DNA from: Streptomyces sp. NBC_00576
Lineage (GTDB): Bacteria > Actinomycetota > Actinomycetes > Streptomycetales > Streptomycetaceae
Reading direction: 5' to 3'
DNA: 64,000 nt
Assembly: GCF_036345175.1 (NCBI RefSeq)
Contig: NZ_CP107780.1
Coordinates: 4,712,001 to 4,776,000 of the forward strand
Below the pieces are notes generated by a model. That model searched no databases and had not been told where the DNA came from. It worked only from the letters and a program-made list of their open reading frames with translations. Every line of letters begins with the position of its first letter. The stretch's first letter is position 1. Positions 7,728 through 15,891 of the stretch are shown here, piece after piece. A program made the position numbers and the translations under genes.

Positions 7728-10030
7728 GGGAATTCCTGTTCGGTCTGCGCCTGCTGTTCGGCGCGGGGCGCGGCAACCGCATCCGTTTCTTCCTGATGGC
7801 CGTCGGCGGTTCCATCGGGGTCTGCTGCCTCGCCCTCGTCCTCACCGTCCCGGCGATCCTCGACGCGCACGACGGCCGTGCCGCCGCCCGGCAGCCCGTC
7901 ACCTCCGCGAAGGGGCCGGCGGACGGCACCCTCGTCCTGCAGCGCAACGACGCCTACGGCTCCAAGTCGTTCACCCGGGTGTTCGTCGCCCGGGGAGCCC
8001 GGGGAGTCCAGGGACCGCAGTCCACTCCGCCCGGACTGAGTGAACTGCCTTCTCCCGGCGAGGTGTTCGTCTCCCCACGGGTGCACGACCTGCTGCGTGA
8101 GGCACCTGCCGTCAAGGCCCTGCTGCCGGGTCGCGAGGCGGGCGTGATCCGCCCGGCCGGACTCGCTCATCCCGACGAGCTCTACGCCTACGTCGGAACC
8201 GATCGCGCCCGGATCGCCGACGAGGGCCGGACCCTGAAGGGGTTCGGTTACAGCTACGCCCCGTTCCCGGCCGTCGACCCGTCCACCCTCACCGACGTAC
8301 GGTTCGCGCTGGCCACACTGGTTCTGCTGCCCCTGGGAATCTTCCTGTCGGTCTGCGCCCGTCTCTCCGCCGCCAGCCGTATGCGCCGCCTGGCGGCACT
8401 GCGGCTGCTGGGCCTGAGCATCAAGGGCACCCAGCGCGTGAACGCCGCCGAGACCGTCGTCGCGGCACTGCTCGGCGCGGTGCTGGGACTCGGCGAGTAC
8501 TGGCTCCTCAACCAGGTGATGTCAAGAGCCGGTCTGCCCGGCCTGAGGTGGTACCCGGGCGACGGCGCCCTGTCCGCGACCACCATCGCCGTCTGCCTGA
8601 TCGGCTGCCCGGCCCTCGCCTGGTTCGTCGGCCGCAGGAGCGTGCGGGACGCGACCGCCAACCCCCTGGCGGTACGGCGTACGGCGGTACCGCGACCGCC
8701 TTCCAAATGGGGCGGTCTGCTGCTGCTCGCCGGCCTGGGCATCGTGTGCGGCTTCTGCGCCACGGGCCTGATGGGACGCCCCGCCTCGAGTGACGGCCCG
8801 AACGCGCTGCTCGTGGTCGCCGGGGTCGTGCTGACCGGCGTAGGACTCGTGCTGACCCTGCCCCTGCTCTCGTACGCACTGGCCGGCCGACTGGCGAGGT
8901 CCACCCAGTCCCTGACGCTCAATCTGGCGATGCGGCGCAACGAGGCGGAGCCGGGAAGCACCATGCGGGTCGTCACCGGCCTCGTGCTCCTCGTCTACGC
9001 CGCCTCGCTCGCCCAGGGCGTCCTCATCCAGTTGGAGCAGGTCACCCGCCCGTCCGGTCCCGTGCAGGACTACTCCCTTCCGCTGTCGGGACTCGACGCA
9101 CAGCAGCAGCGGGACCTCGCAGCCGTGTCAGGCGTACGCACGCACGCCGTCATGATGAACTCCTGGGTCGACCTGAACGCGGACCACGCGGGCCGGCCCG
9201 ATGCGGCCCTCGCGTCGTCGGCCACGGCCCTGGTGGCCACCTGCGCCCAGCTGGACCGTATGACCCGGCGCTCCGAGGGCTGTGTGGACGGCCAAGTGAT
9301 GCGGCTGGTCGACCCCAACTCGAGCCTGGGATCCGATCTTCAACCCGGTACGTCGTTCCGCTTCCGCCTCGACGGAGGCAAGGCCGAGAACCTGAACGTC
9401 ACCCTCCCCGCGGAGCGGATCGTCTACAGCGCGTACTCGGCCTCCGCCGTCGGCAACGCCGTGCTGCTGGTCCCACCGTCCGCGCTGCCCGCCGAGGCAA
9501 ACCCACGCGACGCGGAGCTCCTCCTCACCAGCAGCTCGAACCCCGGCCAGGTGCGCGGTGTCCTCGACGGCATCGCCGCCGTCGTCCCGATCGCCGAGAT
9601 CGAACTCGTCGGGCTGAACGTCCAGGGCCTTGAGCAGATCTCCGTGGTCGAGACCCTCATGACCCTGGGCATGATCATGGGCCTGGTCATCGGGGTGGCC
9701 GCCTTCCTCGTGTCCGTCACCGACCGCGCCGTCGAGCGCCGCGCGCAGGTCACCGCCGTCACCCTGATCGGCGCACGGGCGAGAACCATGCGGGCCGTAC
9801 AGTGCGCCCAGGTCGTGCTGCCACTGGGCCTCGGCCTGATCCTGGCCCTGCTGACGGGCAAACTCGCCGAGTCCAGCTACCTGATCACCGGTGGCGGCAC
9901 CATCCGCTGGGACCTGGCAGGCATCCCCCTGCTGACCCTCGCCACCGCAGGCGTGGTGGCGACGGCCGCAGTGGGCTCATTGCCGCTGGTGGGCCGCCGT
10001 ATCGACCCGGAACTGATCCGCCGGGACTGA
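7724..10030 (+). CDS. ABC transporter permease, FtsX/MacB fold
   Basis: This 768-residue membrane protein has a first transmembrane helix near residues 20-42, a large extracytoplasmic segment, a first cluster of helices (about 193-360), a second large outer segment (about 430-640) and a final cluster (about 645-760). That is the duplicated layout of actinobacterial FtsX-type permeases with two FtsX domains. It pairs with the ATPase immediately upstream. Such systems drive mechanotransmission or export of peptides and lipids, but no substrate is evident. The upstream small secreted protein is a possible client by position only. Confidence 0.88.
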   Translation: MREFLFGLRLLFGAGRGNRIRFFLMAVGGSIGVCCLALVLTVPAILDAHDGRAAARQPVTSAKGPADGTLVLQRNDAYGSKSFTRVFVARGARGVQGPQSTPPGLSELPSPGEVFVSPRVHDLLREAPAVKALLPGREAGVIRPAGLAHPDELYAYVGTDRARIADEGRTLKGFGYSYAPFPAVDPSTLTDVRFALATLVLLPLGIFLSVCARLSAASRMRRLAALRLLGLSIKGTQRVNAAETVVAALLGAVLGLGEYWLLNQVMSRAGLPGLRWYPGDGALSATTIAVCLIGCPALAWFVGRRSVRDATANPLAVRRTAVPRPPSKWGGLLLLAGLGIVCGFCATGLMGRPASSDGPNALLVVAGVVLTGVGLVLTLPLLSYALAGRLARSTQSLTLNLAMRRNEAEPGSTMRVVTGLVLLVYAASLAQGVLIQLEQVTRPSGPVQDYSLPLSGLDAQQQRDLAAVSGVRTHAVMMNSWVDLNADHAGRPDAALASSATALVATCAQLDRMTRRSEGCVDGQVMRLVDPNSSLGSDLQPGTSFRFRLDGGKAENLNVTLPAERIVYSAYSASAVGNAVLLVPPSALPAEANPRDAELLLTSSSNPGQVRGVLDGIAAVVPIAEIELVGLNVQGLEQISVVETLMTLGMIMGLVIGVAAFLVSVTDRAVERRAQVTAVTLIGARARTMRAVQCAQVVLPLGLGLILALLTGKLAESSYLITGGGTIRWDLAGIPLLTLATAGVVATAAVGSLPLVGRRIDPELIRRD

Positions 10031-10245
10031 GGAACAACCGGCCGCCCTGCCAACAGAGTTGACCCGACCCTGACCGGTTTTCGCCCTGCGCCCCGATCGC
10101 CCCCGAGCGCCCCTGAGCGGTCCCCGACCCGACCCGGAAAAGCCCCTGACAAGGGCACCACATGGGCAACAGCGCACCTAACGTGAAGACGGTGCCCCGG
10201 CCGGGTCCGCACGCCACACAACCGCTCTCTTCACGAGGAGGATCC

Positions 10246-11730
10246 ATGCCGTTCAGGGGCAGATCCGCACTGCGGCGCATCACCGCGCGGGGCACGGCCA
10301 TGGCCGTGGGAGCCGCCATGGCCGTCACCACCGGCGTCGCCGCCGCTCCTGCGGTCCACGCGTCGCCATCTCTCGCTGGGGCCCTGCGGTGGGCACCGTG
10401 TGACGATCCGGCGCAGCCGGGAGCCGAGTGCGCCACTCTTGCGGTGCCGGTCGACTGGGCCCACCCGGACGGGCCGAGACTCGACCTGGCCGTGGCCCGC
10501 CGCAAGGCCACCGACCCCGGCGCCCGCGTCGGCCCGATGGTGTTCGGCCCCGGCGGGCCGGGCGACTCGGGTGTGGAGATGGTGGTGCGCCGTATCAGCC
10601 GGTTCAGCCCCGAGGTCCGCCGCAGGTTCGACATCGTCAGCTTCGATCCGCGCGGCGTGGGCGGCAGCAACCCGGTGACCTGCTCCGGCGACCTGCTTGC
10701 CGAGCGGCCGTCACCAGAGCTGAAGAGCCAGGCGGACTTCGACGCCACCATGGCGTACAACAGGCGGCTCCGTACCGACTGCCGGGCCCGTACCGGCCCA
10801 GTGTTCGACCACCTTGACACCGCCCAGACGGTCCGGGACCTGGACGCCCTCCGGGCCGCCCTCGGCGAGCGGAAGCTGACCTTCCATGGCAGCTCGTACG
10901 GCACACTGCTGGGCGCGCAGTACGCCGAGACCTATCCGCGCCGCGTGCGCGCGATGGTGCTGGAGAGCGTCATGGACCACAGCGTCCCGACCACCCGTGA
11001 CTTCCTGCGGTCCGAGGCTGCCACGGCAGAGGATTCATTCCGGGAGTTCGTGAAGTGGTGCGACGGTGCCGCGGACTGCGCGCTGCACGGCCGCGACGTC
11101 CGCGCCGTCTGGCAGGGCCTGTTGGCCCGGGCCGGGCGCGGCGAGCTGGAGGACCCGGCGAAGCCGGGCACCTCGCTCTCGTCCTCGGACCTGGTCAACA
11201 AGATCGCGTTCCGGAAGTTCTACGGGGCCGACTACGCGGGCCTGGCCACGGCGATCGCGGGGATGGACGCGAGCAGGCCGCTGCCCGCGTCGCCCACCTC
11301 GATAGCGCCGCTGCATCCGGCCACCCCGGTCTTCTGCTCGGACTGGCACCTGCCGGTGCGCGACTACCCGGAGTACTCCTCGCTCGTCGCCATGACGAAG
11401 ATGACCGCACCTGACCTGCCGTATCTGCTGCCGATCCACATGGCAGCGGCGTGTCTGGGCGCGCCGACCGCCAACCCGCAGCACCGCCTGAACGCACACG
11501 GTGCCCCGCCGATCCTGGTGTCCAACGCGCTGCACGACCCAGCCACCGGCTACCCGTGGGCGGTCTCGGTGGCCCGGCAGCTCGGCCGCAGCGGCGTGCT
11601 CCTCACCTACGAGGGCCAGGGACACGGCAGCGTCACCAACGGCCCGTGCATGGAGGACGCCGTGGACAGCTACCTCACCGACCTGACAGTCCCACCACGG
11701 GGCACCAGCTGCCCCGCTGTGCCGTCCTGA
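10246..11730 (+). CDS. Secreted alpha/beta hydrolase with TAP-like C-terminus (tripeptidyl aminopeptidase family)
   Basis: This 494-residue exported hydrolase starts at ATG 10246 behind a strong SD (GAGGAGG). Upstream in-frame codons are not needed. A signal peptide runs to VHA near residue 41. GPGGPGDSG forms the oxyanion segment, and GSSYGTLLG carries the nucleophile Ser. A late Asp (ALHDPATGY) and His (YEGQGHGS) lie in the C-terminal TAP-like domain, which includes a conserved C-terminal CMEDAVDSYL. Streptomyces relatives such as SlpD/SlpE and tripeptidyl aminopeptidases remove short peptides from exported proteins. Substrate assignment here is by family. Confidence 0.87.
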   Translation: MPFRGRSALRRITARGTAMAVGAAMAVTTGVAAAPAVHASPSLAGALRWAPCDDPAQPGAECATLAVPVDWAHPDGPRLDLAVARRKATDPGARVGPMVFGPGGPGDSGVEMVVRRISRFSPEVRRRFDIVSFDPRGVGGSNPVTCSGDLLAERPSPELKSQADFDATMAYNRRLRTDCRARTGPVFDHLDTAQTVRDLDALRAALGERKLTFHGSSYGTLLGAQYAETYPRRVRAMVLESVMDHSVPTTRDFLRSEAATAEDSFREFVKWCDGAADCALHGRDVRAVWQGLLARAGRGELEDPAKPGTSLSSSDLVNKIAFRKFYGADYAGLATAIAGMDASRPLPASPTSIAPLHPATPVFCSDWHLPVRDYPEYSSLVAMTKMTAPDLPYLLPIHMAAACLGAPTANPQHRLNAHGAPPILVSNALHDPATGYPWAVSVARQLGRSGVLLTYEGQGHGSVTNGPCMEDAVDSYLTDLTVPPRGTSCPAVPS

Positions 11731-11789
11731 CAGCTTGCGGATCCAGCAGTAGGAAGACGATCGTGTCCCCCGGCCCGCAGATCAGAAAG

Positions 11790-13259
11790 TCAGTCTCCCT
11801 GGTAGAGGCGGAGCAAGTCGATCAGTTGGATCGTGTGGTCGTCCTTCGCGAGGTGCTGCAGTTCGTCGGTGAAGCCGGTGCCGCTGAAGCAGTACAGCCG
11901 TGTTGTCTCGGTGGCCGCGCCGCTCCTGGTCAGGAGAGAGCGGATGTGCCGGAGCCGCTCCAGGTGGCCGAGCCCCATCACGTCGCTCCACTTCGCCTCT
12001 CCGATGGCGAGCAGCGCTTGGCGTCCGTCGGGGGTTTCGCCGTGGACGGCGACGTCGACCTCATGGCTGGTCCTGGCAGCGGGGTCGTTGACGGTGCCGC
12101 CGGCGACCCTCGTGGCGTGTCCCCCATGTGTGCCGGACGCCGCGTGCCAGCGGGCCCATTCCCGGCAGATTTGCTCGAAGTGCGGGCCGACGACTTTGCT
12201 GCGGAAGGTGGACTGAGCGCGGCGCCAGACGTCGGGCGCCCGCCCGGGGCGTTCCAGGTCGCCCCAGGCAGGGCGCATGACCGCGTGGTAGAAGGTGACG
12301 AGCGGCTCGGCGATGCGGTAGGCGGAGCGATTTCGGCGAAATGCATCCGCCTCGTGGGTGATCATGCCGACGTCCTGGAGAACGCTCAGCGGGTGGGCAA
12401 GGTCGGTGGACTTGCGCCCCAGGTAGTCGGCGATGCCACCACGAGCGGCGTTGCCCGCGGCGATTGCGGCCAGTACGGAGTGGTAGAGCGCGGTGTCGTG
12501 AAGTTCGGGCTCTTCGGCGAGAAGGTAGCGGGCCTCCCGGAAGAGCGGGCGCGCCGGGTTGAGCACGGCACGGACGACCCAGGCGTCGAAGTCGTCCGGC
12601 CCGGCCGGCGTGTCGCCCTGGGTGAACTCACGGCGGTAGGCAGGCGTGCCGCCGACGACGGCATTGGTCAGCAGCGCGGTGCGCGGGTCACCGATCTGCC
12701 AGAACTCGGCCGCGAGGCGGAAGTCCAGGGTGGGTACCACGAGTTCAAGACCGGCTCGGCCACGCAGCGGCGCGTTACCGGACAGCAGCCTGCCCATGAA
12801 GGACAGCGCGGAGCCGCACAGCAGCAGACGCACGGGAGTGTTGGTGTGCTGAGCGGCGGGGTCCAGGGCGCGCTGGATGATCGAGGGCAGTGAAGGGGAG
12901 GCTTTGACGAGGAAGGGGAACTCGTCGATGACCGCCACCCTGGGGCCGCCCGCGTCGGCGATGCGCATGAGTTCGGTGACCGCCTCGTCCCAGTGCGCGA
13001 AGCGGAACGGGGTGGGCTGGCGCCGGTACCGGGCGAGAGCCTCGCCGAACTGACGCAGGGCATCGGCCTCGGTGGTCTCGGTCGCGGTGAACATGAAGCC
13101 GCCACTGGCCCGGGAGACCGCATCGAGCAGGAACGTCTTGCCCTGACGACGACGGCCGGAGACCACACCGAGCGTCGCCCTCGGACCGGGCAGGGCAGCA
13201 AACCGGGTCAGCTCGGCCCACTCGAACTCGCGGTCGAACATGTCGGCGGGCTTGTCCAC
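11790..13259 (-). CDS. Archaeal-type P-loop ATPase with DUF234-like nuclease-fold C-terminus
   Basis: This protein of 489 residues has a Walker A (SGRRRQGKTFLL), a Walker B-like AVIDEFPFL, a sensor stretch (LLLCGSALSFMG) and winged-helix elements in the middle. The C-terminal domain (about 370-485) contains EVDVAV and AIGEAKW, the D/E-x-K pattern of restriction-endonuclease-like folds seen in DUF234 proteins. Such ATPases are common in mobile regions and have no firmly known role. I chose GTG at 13259 because GGAG sits 6 nt upstream and a TATAAT -10 lies just beyond; ATG at 13241 is the alternative. Confidence 0.85.
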   Translation of the reverse strand: MDKPADMFDREFEWAELTRFAALPGPRATLGVVSGRRRQGKTFLLDAVSRASGGFMFTATETTEADALRQFGEALARYRRQPTPFRFAHWDEAVTELMRIADAGGPRVAVIDEFPFLVKASPSLPSIIQRALDPAAQHTNTPVRLLLCGSALSFMGRLLSGNAPLRGRAGLELVVPTLDFRLAAEFWQIGDPRTALLTNAVVGGTPAYRREFTQGDTPAGPDDFDAWVVRAVLNPARPLFREARYLLAEEPELHDTALYHSVLAAIAAGNAARGGIADYLGRKSTDLAHPLSVLQDVGMITHEADAFRRNRSAYRIAEPLVTFYHAVMRPAWGDLERPGRAPDVWRRAQSTFRSKVVGPHFEQICREWARWHAASGTHGGHATRVAGGTVNDPAARTSHEVDVAVHGETPDGRQALLAIGEAKWSDVMGLGHLERLRHIRSLLTRSGAATETTRLYCFSGTGFTDELQHLAKDDHTIQLIDLLRLYQGD

Positions 13260-13276
13260 ACCAAACTCCAAGCTTG

Positions 13277-13307
13277 TATAGGTGCAGTTATTATATCTGA
13301 ACCTATA
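13277..13307 (-). promoter_or_regulatory. AT-rich promoter inside an 11-9-11 inverted repeat
   Basis: TATAGGTGCAG at 13277-13287 and CTGAACCTATA at 13297-13307 form an inverted repeat with 10 of 11 pairs, around a 9-nt spacer. On the minus strand the spacer contains a consensus TATAAT (13295-13290), 31 nt before the GTG of the ATPase gene. A repressor bound here would cover the -10 box. Its AT content is far from the neighbouring sequence. Confidence 0.7.
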
Positions 13308-13314
13308 TGAGTGC

Positions 13315-13345
13315 CACCACGACACCACGACACCACGACACCACG
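13315..13345. repeat. 8-bp tandem repeat CACCACGA, 3.9 copies
   Basis: Three exact copies and a seven-base partial copy lie immediately beside the palindromic promoter, in the expected -35 area of the minus-strand gene. Confidence 0.8.
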
Positions 13346-13409
13346 CATCGACTGCTTACGACCTGGTGCGCGACCTGGGGCTGTGGCCGCGGGGCGGAGA
13401 ATGGTGCCC

Positions 13410-13901
13410 ATGCGCACGCTCTTCGACCCTCCCGAGCCCCGTCGGGTCCCGCCCGGCGAGTACCCCATATGGGACCAGGCCCTCGCCCTCCTCAACCGGG
13501 ACCTGGCGGCGACCCTCCCCGAGCAGGAACCCCTGCAACTGCTGGCCATGCCGTCCTACGATGCGGACGAGCCGGAACACGTCTACGTCGGTCGGGCCAA
13601 CGGCGAGTGGCACGGCAATTGCCTGTACCCGGAATCGGTGAACCACCCTGCCCATGCACTGGGCAGCGTCACCGAAGCCGCGCAGGACACCATCACCGGG
13701 CTTCTGTGGAAGGTGTGGCCCGTGTGCGCCGAGCATGGCCTGGGCATGCATCCGCGGGATGCGGACGACGGACAGTTCTCCTGGTGGTGCGCGGGAGAAC
13801 GATCGCGTCGCGGCCCGGCCCATTTCCTCGCGGCCGTGGGCGCGCTCGACACCCTCGTCCACCCACCTCGCCCCAACCACAGGAGCCAGCAGGCGAGTTG
13901 A
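13410..13901 (+). CDS. Hypothetical protein upstream of a toxin-like gene
   Basis: This protein of 163 residues from ATG 13410 (GGCGGAGA precedes it; GTG 13404 and ATG 13401 are alternatives) has no signal peptide or membrane helix. It contains a Trp/Cys-rich C-terminal part (WKVWPVCAEHGLGMH, FSWWCAG) in which two Cys and two His could bind metal. I do not recognise the family. Its stop overlaps a TTG start of the next frame (TTGA, 13898-13901), so it seems to be the first gene of a coupled three-gene unit with the toxin-like and immunity-like genes. Confidence 0.65.
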   Translation: MRTLFDPPEPRRVPPGEYPIWDQALALLNRDLAATLPEQEPLQLLAMPSYDADEPEHVYVGRANGEWHGNCLYPESVNHPAHALGSVTEAAQDTITGLLWKVWPVCAEHGLGMHPRDADDGQFSWWCAGERSRRGPAHFLAAVGALDTLVHPPRPNHRSQQAS

Positions 13902-14430
13902 CATCCTGCCGCGCCGGAGTGGCGACGGGCATCGCCAAATTCTTCGAGAAGGCAGAATGGGCCAAGCGGACCATGGAACGGCTGCGCCAGATCATCAAAC
14001 TGGCGAAAAAGTTCCCCAAACCGTCCTGCTTGGACAAGTCACTCGCCCGGACGGCCGGTACAGCGCAGATGGCGAGTTCGCTCGCCCAGTCCGACGACTT
14101 TCCAAAGATTCCATGCCTGACTCTCCTCACCGCCGGCAAGAACTTCAAAGCGCACTACCTCAGCCACAAGTCATTGCTTGAGGACGTCCTCGGGAAAAAT
14201 ATCCGAAATGGAAGGACGATGAAGGTGCGACGTTCCTCATCGACCTTTTGGAGATGATCCGCAGCGGTAAGCTCGCACATAAGGGAATGGGGACACTTAA
14301 CAAGACCGCAGGGCCCGGTCTGATCTTCCGTGGCGAAGGACTTACGCTGGTCCTGAAAGCCCTCGGAGAGTTCTGGACGCTCCTCAAGTCGGGCGCGGGA
14401 ATGGACTTGAAGATCGTGATGGTCGGGTGA
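13898..14430 (+). pseudogene. Frameshifted toxin-domain-like gene
   Basis: Two frames read as one protein if a single base is restored in the A5 run at 14195-14199. The first frame (from TTG 13898 or GTG 13919) gives a basic, helical segment (AEWAKRTMERLRQIIKLAKK) ending LLEDVLGK. The second frame continues YPKWKDDEG, FLIDLLEMIRSGKL and GEFWTLLKSG, and stops at 14430. With a sixth A the junction reads LGKKYPKW. The layout (short helical N-terminus, compact C-terminal domain, downstream gene overlapping by 4 nt) is that of a polymorphic-toxin C-terminal domain cut away from its delivery module. The toxin family is not identified. The break may be real inactivation or a homopolymer sequencing error. 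Confidence 0.6.
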
Positions 14431-14987
14431 GTACTACGAGGAGCAAGTCGGTGCATGAGATCCACTCCATGTTCGAGCCCTTGGCCAGGCGGAGGGTCCG
14501 GGACGTCCAAGTACCCGGCTTCGTCGACCGTGATGAAGCCGTTCCACGGTTCACACCGCTGGCAGACAGCGTCTACCTGGCCCTTGACGAGGGATATTTC
14601 CGGCTCGACTCGGTCGGCAACCACGGACAGTTGGCCATGAGCCTGGTCACAGGGACGGAACCCTCTCCGGCGCTCCAGGGCGAGGACGAGGAGTTCACGC
14701 TCGCTTCCTGCGGCGATTCCTTCCTTGCCGACTCCCACTCCGAGTATCGGATCACGCGGATTCGCTATGCACTAAACAACGAGTCCGTGCCGGGCAGCGG
14801 AACAGTGAGGTGCGCAGAATTCGAGCTTGAGAACCACTTCGTCGTCTTCGCCGACCCGATGTATCACTTCGGAATCCGATTGGAGGGCGTGGGCGCCTAC
14901 GACCGCTGGGTCAACGACAGCCGGGAGGAGTCGGTCACATTCGGGCCGACTCGGGAGGGAGTCTGGGTGCCGGCCACGATCACCTGA
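14427..14987 (+). CDS. Putative immunity protein paired with the toxin-like gene
   Basis: This 186-residue soluble acidic protein starts at a GTG overlapping the stop of the preceding toxin-like frame (GTGA). It has no signal peptide and looks like a single beta-rich domain (EGYFRLDSVG, CAEFELENHFVVFADPMYHFGIRLEG). I do not recognise the family. The immunity role is inferred only from tight coupling to a toxin-like domain, which is the usual gene order. It remains open and apparently intact although the toxin frame is broken, which is what is expected when the toxin is lost first. Confidence 0.6.
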   Translation: MSTTRSKSVHEIHSMFEPLARRRVRDVQVPGFVDRDEAVPRFTPLADSVYLALDEGYFRLDSVGNHGQLAMSLVTGTEPSPALQGEDEEFTLASCGDSFLADSHSEYRITRIRYALNNESVPGSGTVRCAEFELENHFVVFADPMYHFGIRLEGVGAYDRWVNDSREESVTFGPTREGVWVPATIT

Positions 14988-15447
14988 ATCCAGAACCCAC
15001 GCCGAGGCGCTTCAGAAAACCGGCTTGAGGTCGGGTTGCACCCTTGGAGCGTCCGGTCAGCGGGGGTGTGACTGAACGTACAGAAGCTCCGTTGAGGCAG
15101 GAGTGACCTCACGTCGCTTGCGTGCAACGGAGTTTCGGCAATTCGTGGGCTTGAACTCGTGGTCGGCCGCGCTCGCCTGGAACCTGGAAGGAGAAGCGAC
15201 GTTGCCCGGCCCAACCCCTGGACTCAGGGCGGTTTCAAAGTCCCGGTGATCACGTGAGTGTGCAGGTCGCGACGGTATGACGTTGCGTGGCCGGCCCGGT
15301 TCGTACGCAACGATGCTCCGGTTGATGCCGGTGACCGATCAAGTCGCCCACCCGTCCGCACCGTTTCGCAGGTCAGCGCGGTTCACGAGCGGCGATCTTC
15401 CCAGGAGTCGTCGCCGTCCGCGACTCCAAGACATCCCCCGACACATC

Positions 15448-15500
15448 CATACTCCGCCTCTCCCCTGCCAGTTGGCGGGTGTTCACCGCCGCGCAGTGAC
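15448..15500 (-). repeat. 53-bp near-copy of the tetR-histidine kinase junction
   Basis: This segment matches 21793-21845 at 44 of 53 positions. On the minus strand it reads the last codons of a TetR-like gene (VTARR, stop), a short spacer, then GGGGAGAGGCGGAGT and ATG, exactly as at the functional junction (ITARR, stop, same SD, ATG). The reading frames beyond do not continue as TetR or kinase, so it is a relic or an independently acquired homologous junction. Confidence 0.7.
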
Positions 15501-15552
15501 CGGGGCAGTGCTGTGGCGCGGAACGGGGTCTCCGCCAGTAAACGACCAGGCC

Positions 15553-15738
15553 ACCCGGTACATGGACGCCGCGGTCAACCAGCTACGCGCGGACGGCTTC
15601 GGCGTCCGCGATGAGGACGTGTCCCGCTTCTCGCCGTTTGTACGGCAGCACATCAACATGCTGGGCTGATACTCCTTCCAGCTTCCTGACCTGCCCGGCG
15701 GACTGCGGCCCCTATGCGATCCGGACGCCAGCGAGTAG
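15553..15738 (+). pseudogene. Tn3-family transposase C-terminal relic
   Basis: The frame reads TRYMDAAVNQLRADGF, then DEDVSRFSPFVRQHINMLG, a TGA at 15667-15669, and after it YSFQLPDLPGGLRPL and a final TAG at 15738. This is the conserved tail of Tn3-family transposases (N-T-R-Y-x-D-A-A, then D-E-D-V-x-R-x-S-P, then H-I-N-x-L-G-R-Y-S-F), with the Arg codon of GRYSF mutated to TGA. No upstream part of the transposase is recognisable. It marks past transposon activity in this island-like stretch. Confidence 0.82.
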
Positions 15739-15879
15739 CGAGGACCTTCCCGGCCTGACGCACCTGCGTACTGCATGACCCCACGGCCCGGAGTTTCCAT
15801 TCGCCGCAATGCATCGACTGGGGACTGCGGGCCGACCTGAGAACCCGGGGCAGTGCCCATGATGATGATCTCTACGCCG

Positions 15880-15885
15880 TAGATT
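15880..15885 (+). promoter_or_regulatory. -10 box of a probable leaderless start (murJ-like gene)
   Basis: TAGATT lies exactly 6 nt before ATG 15892 and no convincing SD is present, so transcription probably begins at the A of the start codon. Confidence 0.55.
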
Positions 15886-15891
15886 AGGCAC

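Larger units (their letters stand above)
14988..15891. other. 904-nt gene-poor stretch with decayed sequences
   Basis: No intact gene is visible. Besides the two relics listed separately (15448-15500 and 15553-15738), one frame ending at 15257 reads PWTQGGFKVPVIT before its stop. This faintly resembles the end of the immunity-like protein just upstream (WVPATIT) and may be a decayed second copy; that is weak. The rest shows nothing I can support. Confidence 0.5.

Noticed and set aside
14191..14200. Programmed -1 frameshifting in the toxin-like gene
   Set aside because: In-frame codons GGG AAA AAT do not form an X-XXY-YYZ slippery heptamer, and no strong downstream structure is obvious.
15277..15669. 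A 130-codon frame as an intact gene
   Set aside because: Only its last third matches Tn3 transposase and the homology continues past the stop codon, so it is a relic.
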